From: Candidatus Competibacteraceae bacterium
GTDB taxonomy: Bacteria; Pseudomonadota; Gammaproteobacteria; Competibacterales; Competibacteraceae
Reading direction: 5' to 3'
NCBI GenBank assembly: GCA_003527885.1
Contig: DPWB01000141.1
Span: 1 to 12,002 of the forward strand
Length of the DNA stretch: 12,002 nucleotides
A program made the translations under genes and the position numbers. Position 1 is the stretch's first letter. Each line of letters opens with the position of its first letter. Positions 5,850 through 12,002 of the stretch are shown in pieces. Below the pieces are notes generated by a model, which made no database searches, was not told where the DNA came from, and worked only from the letters and a program-made list of their open reading frames with translations.

Positions 5850-6925
5850 CAGGGTTCCAGGCCAATTCGGGCGCTCAACATGAAACGCTCCTTGCCAAAA
5901 CGTGGATCGATAGTGACCGGCGACATGAAGGTGGTACCACTCAACAGCTTCGACGCCTCGACGATGCCCACCAGCGCCGAAGCCTTGGAAGACTGGCCGA
6001 CGATTTGTGCGTTATCTCCCTTGATCTGCAAGCGTTCCAGCCAAGTGTCGTCCGGGAGAATGCCCGTCAGTTCCCGCAACAGGTCGATCCTGGGTGGCAA
6101 CGCCTGTTTTTTCCGCGCCAGCATCCGGGAGGTTTCCAGCACCCGATCGAGTTGGTCGCGCAAGGTCAAGGCTTGGTTCGCGGCGGGCTGGAGCCGGTCG
6201 GCCTTGACCATGGTGGCGATCAGTAACGCGCGCTGCTGCCAGATCGGCAAGATCGCCGCCGCCACCGCCAGCAGCAACGCGACGGCGATCAAGGCCCCCC
6301 ACAAGCGCCGCTCCCAAAAACCGCGACGCACGCGCTGCTCCAGGGGCAACAAATTCAGGTTGGGACGGCCACCGGCCACCTCTACCACATCCGGCGGCAA
6401 GCCCCGCTGGCGCAACGGCGTCAGCAACGGCTCCACCACCGCCTGCGGGATAGCGGTCAGCTCGACTTGCAACCGCCGCTGCTCGGGCTGGCGCTCCAGC
6501 ACGGCGACATCGTAGCAAACCTGAGCGGCGGTAAACGGCGTCAGGCGATCCATTTCGAATCCGGCCACCTGACGTAGGTTTTTCTCGGCGGCCAGCGGTA
6601 GCAACAGCGGCCGGACCAGCGCTTGGTTGGCCGGAAAGCGCAACGCCAATTGCCGGGGTTTTTCGGTCCTGTACCATTCCGCCACCGCGTTCCAGTCCGG
6701 CGCCGCGCGGTCAAGCCGCTCCAGTTCCTGGGTTTGGCCGGTCTCCTCGCGCAGCAAAACACACTCCCCGTCGCTCAACGCAAGCACGAGCTGTCGCGTA
6801 GAACCCGCCAACCAGCGCCGGACCGGCAGCGGCAACCACGCCAGCAAGCCATCCCGCCACCACTGCCAGAGGGAACGCCCATCCCAGCGAGGGTTGAGTT
6901 TCAGCGCCCGCAAACTAGTCGCCAC
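5849..6925 (-). CDS. gspL: GspL, T2SS inner-membrane assembly protein (PilM/PilN-like)
   Basis: The protein is 358 aa and starts at GTG 6925, with GGAG about 12 bases upstream; spacing is long but no better start is seen. Residues about 44-190 form an actin-like (PilM-type) cytoplasmic domain with FEMDRLTPF at 123-131. In the family this part binds GspE. A membrane segment lies at 208-229, then a coiled-coil stretch (about 232-275) and a PilN-like periplasmic domain (about 285-355) with LLRELTGILPDDTWLERLQI at 282-301. The first 43 residues, rich in Trp and Arg, come before the usual domain. GspL couples ATP use by GspE to the platform and binds GspM, encoded directly after it. A 75-base gap separates it from gspK. 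Confidence 0.92.
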   Translation of the reverse strand: MATSLRALKLNPRWDGRSLWQWWRDGLLAWLPLPVRRWLAGSTRQLVLALSDGECVLLREETGQTQELERLDRAAPDWNAVAEWYRTEKPRQLALRFPANQALVRPLLLPLAAEKNLRQVAGFEMDRLTPFTAAQVCYDVAVLERQPEQRRLQVELTAIPQAVVEPLLTPLRQRGLPPDVVEVAGGRPNLNLLPLEQRVRRGFWERRLWGALIAVALLLAVAAAILPIWQQRALLIATMVKADRLQPAANQALTLRDQLDRVLETSRMLARKKQALPPRIDLLRELTGILPDDTWLERLQIKGDNAQIVGQSSKASALVGIVEASKLLSGTTFMSPVTIDPRFGKERFMLSARIGLEP

Positions 6926-7000
6926 CGTTTAAAAGGACTCCATAAAGTCTGATTTCCGGCTTTTGAGCCACCCACCGCAAACCGTGAAAAAAAGGGACGC
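6926..7000. other. Gap between gspK and gspL
   Basis: This is the longest non-coding gap within the operon. On the minus strand it begins with a T7 run just after the gspK stop. Only a 4-bp arm pair GGCT/AGCC is seen (6958-6969). No promoter worth calling was found. It divides the operon into a pseudopilin part and an L-M-C-D part. Confidence 0.5.
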
Positions 7001-7900
7001 CTAGCGCCCTTCGCGCCAGGCGAGCACCCGGAAATTCTGGCCGTTAGCGCCCCCCCGTATTTCGGTGATCATCTTGATAAGCGCCGCCGTTCCCGCCGCC
7101 GTCTCCGCCGCGACGGTTATATGATAAACGTTTCCCCGCCCGCCGGAAAAAAAGGCATTCCCCTCTGCTTGGGGGGGTGGCGGGGGTGGCGTACCCTCGG
7201 CGGCGGCGCGGGCGCGGGCCGCGACGTAATCGGCGACCGCCCTTTCGTCAAGACCCAAAGCGCGCAACAACCAGGCCGGCGTCAGCTCCGGCGCGATTCC
7301 GAGGTGGGGTGAAAACACGGTAACCCCGTCGGCAATGCGTTCGTAGATTTGTTTGGTGATGCCCTCGATTTGCTGCAATTCCTCGACGCTTTGAAAAAGC
7401 GCTTGTTGCAACAGGCCCATCCACTGGGTGCGGGTGGCGTCAAGGCCCGCCGTTTCCTTCAATTGCCGCCGCTTCATGAGCGCATCGACCAGCCGATCCT
7501 GGCCGGCGGCCTCCACCCCGGCGCCCGCGAACAGCAACTTGAGGATGCTGGGATCGGCGGTATTGAGATCGACCAGACCGTTGGCGCTGGTCACCTCGAT
7601 CCGCAAACGCCCGCCGCCGAACGCCCACTCATGCGGGTCGCCGTTCGGCGGCCACTGCTTGCGGCTGGCGTCCTGATCCAATTGCCAAGCTTGAGCGTAG
7701 GCCACGCCCGCCTCGGCCAGCGCCCTGGCCTGAGCGCGTTCGGTGGTGCTGGCGGCCAGCCGCGTCTCAATCCGCATCGAGTAGGCGAAGCCGCCCGCCA
7801 TGACCGCCAACAGCGTGACGATCCACAAGACGATCACCAGCGCCATGCCGCGCTGCGGCGTGGCCACCGCCAAGACCCGAAGCCTGTAAACCGCGCTCAT
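7001..7900 (-). CDS. gspK: GspK, pseudopilus tip minor pseudopilin
   Basis: The protein is 299 aa. ATG 7900 overlaps the gspJ stop by 4 bases (ATGA), and GAGGG lies 9 bases upstream. A longer in-frame opening upstream runs through gspJ and is not coding. The prepilin site is QRG/MALVIVLW, cut after Gly18. Position +5 of the mature protein is Ile, not Glu, as known for GspK, which caps the pilus. Helix-hairpin-helix-like segments are seen: GLVDLNTADPSILKLLF (108-124) and SVEELQQIEGITKQIYERI (171-189). The large globular domain is typical of the family, which forms the tip complex with GspI and GspJ. A Pro-rich loop (238-243) is encoded by a run that includes seven identical bases. Confidence 0.94.
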   Translation of the reverse strand: MSAVYRLRVLAVATPQRGMALVIVLWIVTLLAVMAGGFAYSMRIETRLAASTTERAQARALAEAGVAYAQAWQLDQDASRKQWPPNGDPHEWAFGGGRLRIEVTSANGLVDLNTADPSILKLLFAGAGVEAAGQDRLVDALMKRRQLKETAGLDATRTQWMGLLQQALFQSVEELQQIEGITKQIYERIADGVTVFSPHLGIAPELTPAWLLRALGLDERAVADYVAARARAAAEGTPPPPPPQAEGNAFFSGGRGNVYHITVAAETAAGTAALIKMITEIRGGANGQNFRVLAWREGR

Positions 7901-8523
7901 CGGCGGGAACCCTCGGCCAGCGCGACCACCAAATCGGGCCAGGGTTCTCCCGGCCGGGTCAGATTCAAGCGCACCAGCAACGGCCGCCGCTCGGTGTTGG
8001 ACCAGTCGGCGCGCCAGCGCGGCGGTTGCTGGTCGTCGTCTCGTTCCGGGCCGAAATAACCCCACTCCACGCCGGTGACGCCGTCTAGCAGCACGGTTTC
8101 GCGCTCCTGCCCGCCCGCTGGCCCCTCGTCCGCCCGATAAAGCCGCCAGCGCATCCACAACCGGCCGTCGCTCGCCCCCAGGCGAATCCGATACAGGCCG
8201 CCCTGCCCTAGTTGGGTCAACAGCGGCGCCACGAATTCGATGCCGTCCGCTTGACCGGAGAACACGACCACCCTGTTGCCCTGCTGGTCGTTGGTCCGGA
8301 CGGTCATGGATTGCACCAACTGGCGGCGTAAGAATTCCTGCACCAGCCGCAACCGGTTGGTCGCCTCGGCCCGCCGCTCGCCGCTGTCCGTACCGTTCAA
8401 TCCCAGCCGCAAGCCGCTGTAGAGCACCACCAACAGCAAGCCCAGCAAGGTGATGGCGACCACCAGTTCCAACAAGGTGAATCCCGCTTGCCCTTCCCTC
8501 GGAGCGCGCCTTGCCCGGACCAT
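7897..8523 (-). CDS. gspJ: GspJ, minor pseudopilin
   Basis: The protein is 208 aa. ATG 8523 shares one base with the gspI stop. The prepilin peptidase site is GQAG/FTLLELVVAI, cut after Gly14, with Glu at +5 of the mature chain (residue 19). A hydrophobic helix to about residue 36 follows, then the globular GspJ domain. Marks include RLRLVQEFLRRQL (57-69) and GVEWGYFG (151-158). GspJ joins GspI and GspK in the tip that starts pseudopilus growth in the inner membrane. Overlaps with gspI and gspK suggest coupled translation. Confidence 0.93.
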   Translation of the reverse strand: MVRARRAPREGQAGFTLLELVVAITLLGLLLVVLYSGLRLGLNGTDSGERRAEATNRLRLVQEFLRRQLVQSMTVRTNDQQGNRVVVFSGQADGIEFVAPLLTQLGQGGLYRIRLGASDGRLWMRWRLYRADEGPAGGQERETVLLDGVTGVEWGYFGPERDDDQQPPRWRADWSNTERRPLLVRLNLTRPGEPWPDLVVALAEGSRR

Positions 8524-8927
8524 CAGGCCGGCCCTTGCGGCGGCGGCAGGGGCGCCAGCCGCAGCGTTTCCAGCACGACGGAACGGGTTTTCAGCACGCC
8601 GTTCCAGAACACCTCGACCTCGACCCGATAGGCGCGCACCCGGATTTTTTCGGGATCGGGCATCCCGTCGAGATAAGGGCTGATCCGGCTGCGCCAGGAA
8701 AATTGCTCGTCGATCGAACCGGAATGGCTGCCCTCGCTCAGCGGTGCCTCCCGGCCGATGGCGGCCAGGATCGATTCGGCGTACAGGGTCGCTTGCGTGT
8801 AATCAGCGGCCGTGCCGGCGTTGCGCAAGCCGGTGGCGAACACTTGCAACAGCACGCCCAGCGAAATGCTGAGGATGGCGAACGCCACCAAGATTTCGAG
8901 CAAGGAAAAACCGCGTTGCCGGCTCAC
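8523..8927 (-). CDS. gspI: GspI, minor pseudopilin
   Basis: The protein is 134 aa and starts at GTG 8927. It overlaps the gspH stop by 4 bases (GTGA), and AGGA lies 6 bases upstream. Longer in-frame openings to the right run through gspH and are shadows. The prepilin site is RQRG/FSLLEILVAF, cut after Gly6, with Glu at +5. The short leader and the small beta domain (about 75-125, with RVEVEVFW at 101-108) fit GspI. In the family it nucleates the tip complex with GspJ and GspK. The C-terminus ends in a short Pro-rich tail. Confidence 0.92.
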   Translation of the reverse strand: MSRQRGFSLLEILVAFAILSISLGVLLQVFATGLRNAGTAADYTQATLYAESILAAIGREAPLSEGSHSGSIDEQFSWRSRISPYLDGMPDPEKIRVRAYRVEVEVFWNGVLKTRSVVLETLRLAPLPPPQGPA

Positions 8928-9388
8928 GGTACGTCCTGCTCGACGATGGCGACGCCCCCGGTCAACCAGTCCACGTTCACCCGGTAGGCCCGTTTCGGCC
9001 CGCTGACCGTGATCGCGCCACCGGTGGAACTGCCGTCCGGGAAGAACCGGATGTTGCCGGTGGTTTGATCCCAGAGTTCCGACTGGGCGGTATAAAGCTG
9101 CAAGGCCAGGGTTTCCGGCAAGCCGATTTCGCGCGGGTCGCCGCTGACCGAGAAGCGGTGTTGGGCCAGATCGAGCGTCAAGGTGGCCTCCCGCTGGCGG
9201 GTGACCGCATCGTTGCGGGCGAAGCGCAAGCCGGCGGCCAGTTGCCGCGCCGCGCCGCGCAGTTCGGCGGCGCCGCTCAAGCCGGACAGCAACGGCGGCG
9301 CGACCGCGACCAACAGCACCGCAATCACCAGCACCACCATCAGCTCCAGCAGGGTAAAGCCCCGCTGTCGCGGCCGGATCGACGCCAT
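8924..9388 (-). CDS. gspH: GspH, minor pseudopilin
   Basis: The protein is 154 aa, ATG 9388, 18 bases after the gspG stop; its ribosome site is weak, so coupling is likely. The prepilin site is RQRG/FTLLELMVVL, cut after Gly10, with Glu at +5. Downstream, AAGLRFARNDAVTR (51-64) and IRFFPDGSSTGGAI (113-126) are family marks of GspH/FimT. It joins the core of the pseudopilus to the I-J-K tip. Confidence 0.93.
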   Translation of the reverse strand: MASIRPRQRGFTLLELMVVLVIAVLLVAVAPPLLSGLSGAAELRGAARQLAAGLRFARNDAVTRQREATLTLDLAQHRFSVSGDPREIGLPETLALQLYTAQSELWDQTTGNIRFFPDGSSTGGAITVSGPKRAYRVNVDWLTGGVAIVEQDVP

Positions 9389-9406
9389 CCGGTGGGTCCG
9401 GCGCGG

Positions 9407-9844
9407 CTACAGCCAGCCCACCACATCCTGATTTTCGCCGTCGCCGCCCTCGGCGTTGTCGGCGCCCAGCGAGTACAGATCGAACGCGCCGCCGCTGCGC
9501 TGGCCGGGCGCGCGATATTGATAATCGTTGCCCCAAGGATCTTTGGGGATGAGGTTTTTCTTCAAATAAGGGCCGTTCCACCGGCTGGCGCCCGCCGGCT
9601 GAGAGACCAACGCTTGCAAGCCTTCCGCCGTGTTGGGGTAGCGCCCCATGTCCAGCCGGAACGCATCGAGTGCGGTGCTGAAATCCTCGATTTGTAATTT
9701 GGCGGTTTTAGTGTTGGCGCCGCCCAGGTACTTCATGACCTGCGGTCCGACCAAACCCGCCAGCAGGCCGAGAATCACCAGCACCACCAACAATTCGATC
9801 AAGGTAAAACCGCGCGAGCGGCGGACGTCGCTGTGGAATCTCAT
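9407..9844 (-). CDS. gspG: GspG, major pseudopilin
   Basis: The protein is 145 aa, ATG 9844, with an AGG about 10 bases upstream. The prepilin site is RSRG/FTLIELLVVLVI, cut after Gly12, with Glu at +5 (residue 17). Conserved parts follow: GRYPNTAEGLQALV (67-80), IPKDPWGNDYQY (99-110), and a C-terminal loop YSLGADNAEGGDGENQD (124-140). In the family that loop binds calcium, which the pseudopilus needs. The main rod of the pseudopilus is built from this subunit. It is 50 bases from gspF. Confidence 0.96.
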   Translation of the reverse strand: MRFHSDVRRSRGFTLIELLVVLVILGLLAGLVGPQVMKYLGGANTKTAKLQIEDFSTALDAFRLDMGRYPNTAEGLQALVSQPAGASRWNGPYLKKNLIPKDPWGNDYQYRAPGQRSGGAFDLYSLGADNAEGGDGENQDVVGWL

Positions 9845-9894
9845 CGGTACGCACCTACAGAAAGTTCAGTTCGAAACGTGGGAGCCAACCCGGC

Positions 9895-11115
9895 TCAGAA
9901 AGCCAAGTCGTTGAGGCTGAGGATGGCCACCAGGATGGACATGATGATACCGGCCACGACCGCGCCCAACCCCAAGATCAAGGCCGGCTCCAGCAGCGTC
10001 AGCAGGCGCTTGACGGCGGTTTGCACCTCGCCATCGTAAGTGTCGGCCACCTGGATCAGCATCTCCTGCAACTGGCCGGTTTCTTCGCCGACCCTGATCA
10101 TCTGCACCGCCAGTTTGGGGAAATGGCCCGCCTCCGACAGTGGTTCGGCCAACCCCCGGCCGGTCCTGGCGTGTTCCGCCACCTCGCCCAGCGCGCCGGC
10201 CAGTACCTGGTTGCTCAGCGTCTCGCGCACGATGGTCAAGGCATTTAGCAGTGACACGCCGTTGCCGAGCAAGGTTCCCAAGGTTCGGGTCAGCCGCGCG
10301 GTTTCGACCTTGGCGATCAAATCGCCGAACAGCGGCAAGCGCAACAGCCGCCGATCCCAGCGGGCGCGGCTGTCCGGCCGGCTCAACTGCCGGCGCGCCA
10401 CCGTCACGGTCAGCCCGACCGCGGTCAGCCCGACCCACCAGTAATGCCGGAACCCGTTGCCGAGGGCGATCACGATTTGCGTCGCCAGCGGCAGCGCCTT
10501 GCCGGCGTCGGCGAACAGGCGTTCGAACTGAGGCACCACGAAGGTCAGCAAGATGATGACCGACAGCACGGCGACCGACAGCAGGATGATCGGGTAAATC
10601 AGCGCCGAGGTCACCGTTTCCCGCAAGGCCTGCGAGCGCTCCAGAAACTCGTTCAGCCGCTTCAGCACCGTTTCCAGCGCGCCGCCGGATTCGCCCGCCC
10701 GGACCATGTTCAGATAAAAGCGCGAAAACGCCCCTTGCGCCTCCAGGGCGTCCGCCAGCGTCGAGCCGCCGCGCACTTTTTCCTGCACCCGCTCCAGCAG
10801 GGCCTTGCCGCGTTCGTCCTCGGCGACGCCGATCAAGATGGTCAGCGCCCGATCCAACGGCATTCCAGCCCCCAGCAAACTGGCCAGTTGCTGGGTGAAC
10901 ACGCCGAGCGTCTTGCGGGATAATGCCCGCCGTTTGCTGAACAGCGGCTGACCCAGACCGCCGCGCAGCAACCCGCTTTTGGCTTCATCGACCGACAACG
11001 GCAACAGCCCCTGGTCGCGCAGGCGCTCGATGGCCGCCCCCGAACTCGACGCCTCCAGCTCGTCGCGCAGCACCTCGCCGGCGGCATCCACCGCCTCGTA
11101 GCGATAGCGGGGCAT
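9895..11115 (-). CDS. gspF: GspF, T2SS inner-membrane platform protein
   Basis: The protein is 406 aa, full length for the family. ATG 11115 lies one base after the gspE stop. It shows two repeated T2SSF domains (about 67-192 and 270-392), each with a family signature: RAGESGG at 139-145 and RVGEETG at 341-347. Membrane segments are at about 169-194, 220-239 and 376-399. The N-terminal part (1-45, MPRYRYEAVDAAGEV) is the usual cytoplasmic lead-in. GspF transmits motion from GspE to pseudopilin addition at the inner membrane. Confidence 0.96.
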   Translation of the reverse strand: MPRYRYEAVDAAGEVLRDELEASSSGAAIERLRDQGLLPLSVDEAKSGLLRGGLGQPLFSKRRALSRKTLGVFTQQLASLLGAGMPLDRALTILIGVAEDERGKALLERVQEKVRGGSTLADALEAQGAFSRFYLNMVRAGESGGALETVLKRLNEFLERSQALRETVTSALIYPIILLSVAVLSVIILLTFVVPQFERLFADAGKALPLATQIVIALGNGFRHYWWVGLTAVGLTVTVARRQLSRPDSRARWDRRLLRLPLFGDLIAKVETARLTRTLGTLLGNGVSLLNALTIVRETLSNQVLAGALGEVAEHARTGRGLAEPLSEAGHFPKLAVQMIRVGEETGQLQEMLIQVADTYDGEVQTAVKRLLTLLEPALILGLGAVVAGIIMSILVAILSLNDLAF

Positions 11116-11116
11116 A

Positions 11117-12002
11117 TCAGGCGTCCTGCTCCTGCTGGGTGGTCACCCGCAGCACTTCCTCGACCGTGGTCAGGCCGGCCACCGCCTTGCGCAAGCCGTC
11201 CTCGTACATGGTGTCCATGCCTTCCTGCTGGGCGGTGTCCTGCAAGTCGCCGGCGTCGGCGTGTTTCAGCACCAGCCGCCGCAGCGGGTCGCTCATCACC
11301 AGGAATTCCATGATGGCCGCCCGGCCCCGATAACCGCTGCCCCCGCAGTGCTCGCAGCCGACCGGTTTATATAAGGTGATGTCGCGCGTGTCGCTGAAAC
11401 GGTGCAGGCGCATTTCTTCGACCAGCTCCGGCAACGCCGGATACGGCTGGCGACAGCGGGTGCAGAGCAGGCGCACCAAGCGCTGGGCGAGGATGCCGTT
11501 GATAGTCGAGGTCAGCAGATAGTCTTCCACCCCCATGTCCAGCAAGCGGGTGACGCTGCCGGCCGCATCGTTGGTGTGCAGGGTGGACAGCACCAGATGG
11601 CCGGTCAAGGCGGATTGCACGGCGATGCCGGCGGTTTCCAGGTCGCGCATCTCGCCGATCATGATGACATCGGGGTCCTGACGGACGATGGCGCGCAAGG
11701 CGTTGGCGAAGGTCAGGTTGATCTGCGGCTTGACCTGGATTTGGTTGACGCCTTCCAACTGGTATTCGACCGGATCCTCGACGGTCAGAATCTTGCGTTC
11801 CGAGGTGTTGATGGTTTGCAGGGCGGTGTACAGCGTGGTGGTCTTGCCGCTGCCGGTGGGGCCGGTCACCAGGATGATGCCGTGCGGCAGATGCAGGATT
11901 TCCAAAAAACGCGCCAGGGTGCGCGGACTGAAGCCCAGCACCGGGAAATCCAGCACCACGCTGGCCTTGTCGAGGATGCGCATCACCACGCTTTCGCCCC
12001 AC
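11117..12002 (-). CDS. gspE: GspE, T2SS ATPase, 5' end off the window
   Basis: The C-terminal 294 residues are visible, and the frame is open to the right edge (first full codon at 12001, [10 protein letters not shown]). The nucleotide fold is complete. Walker A GPTGSGKT is at residues 47-54 of the visible part, the Asp box VEDPVEYQ at 74-81, Walker [13 protein letters not shown] at 109-120, and the His box [10 protein letters not shown] at 139-148. The tetracysteine zinc-binding element typical of GspE is present: CTRC (180-183) and CEHC (216-219). It hydrolyses ATP in the cytoplasm as a hexamer attached to GspL and drives pseudopilus assembly. The N-terminal GspL-binding domains and the start lie outside the window. 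PilB of type IV pili is similar, but the following gspF-gspD genes settle it. Confidence 0.95.
   Translation of the reverse strand, partial: WGESVVMRILDKASVVLDFPVLGFSPRTLARFLEILHLPHGIILVTGPTGSGKTTTLYTALQTINTSERKILTVEDPVEYQLEGVNQIQVKPQINLTFANALRAIVRQDPDVIMIGEMRDLETAGIAVQSALTGHLVLSTLHTNDAAGSVTRLLDMGVEDYLLTSTINGILAQRLVRLLCTRCRQPYPALPELVEEMRLHRFSDTRDITLYKPVGCEHCGGSGYRGRAAIMEFLVMSDPLRRLVLKHADAGDLQDTAQQEGMDTMYEDGLRKAVAGLTTVEEVLRVTTQQEQDA

Noticed and set aside
6958..6969. GGCT/AGCC hairpin between gspK and gspL as a terminator
   Set aside because: Only 4 bp of stem and no T run after it on the minus strand; too weak to call.
7901..8158. Extended start for gspK
   Set aside because: It lies within gspJ in another frame and would bury the prepilin leader. 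ATG 7900 has a GAGGG and a 4-base overlap with the gspJ stop.
8928..9581. Extended start for gspI through gspH and the end of gspG
   Set aside because: Arg/Gly-rich shadow translation. GTG 8927 has AGGA 6 bases upstream and a short prepilin leader.
1..12002. CRISPR array, transposase, integrase, tRNA or rRNA
   Set aside because: No regularly spaced repeats, no mobile-element proteins or terminal repeats, and no recognisable RNA gene were seen. The window is a housekeeping-type secretion locus, not an obvious island.

Overview
The window is dominated by one minus-strand type II secretion system (T2SS, general secretory pathway) operon, read from the right edge towards the left. The order is gspE (5' end cut off at the right edge), gspF, gspG, gspH, gspI, gspJ, gspK, gspL, gspM, a gspC/xpsN-like gene, and gspD. 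This E-F-G-H-I-J-K-L-M-N-D order, with the GspC-like clamp gene late and directly before the secretin, matches the Xanthomonas xps layout from general knowledge. It differs from the classical C-D-E-F order of Klebsiella pul or Erwinia out. The DNA is GC-rich and the genes are compact, with GTG starts and stop/start overlaps. Together this suggests a gammaproteobacterium; the genus cannot be fixed from the sequence. A Competibacter-like, Chromatiales-like or Methylococcales-like organism is only a guess.

Layout from right to left. 12002-9895: the cytoplasmic ATPase GspE and the inner-membrane platform GspF, 1 base apart. 9844-7001: the pseudopilins GspG, H, I, J and K, with H to K overlapping by 1-4 bases. 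A 75-base gap follows. 6925-2227: the inner-membrane assembly proteins GspL and GspM, the periplasmic clamp protein GspC/XpsN and the outer-membrane secretin GspD, almost without gaps. The secretin carries a plausible lipobox, so it may reach the outer membrane without a pilotin, and it has a Gly/Ser-rich insertion of about 120 residues in its N3 domain. No prepilin peptidase (GspO) and no separate pilotin gene lie in the window. The operon promoter is off the right edge.

Left of gspD lies an AT-rich intergenic stretch (84 of 120 bases A/T in 2041-2160) with small inverted repeats and two sigma-70-like promoter candidates on the minus strand. It drives an unrecognised exported protein of about 342 residues (921-1949) with a clear Sec signal peptide. 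That gene is followed by two hairpins, the second with a T tail (a probable terminator). Last comes a minus-strand exported protein with VCBS/FG-GAP-like calcium motifs, which runs off the left edge.

Working together: GspE drives GspF and the pseudopilus (GspG major; H, I, J, K tip). GspL and GspM anchor the ATPase to the membrane. The GspC-like protein links this platform to the GspD channel. The two exported proteins next to the operon would be released to the periplasm by Sec and are candidate clients, but that link rests only on position.
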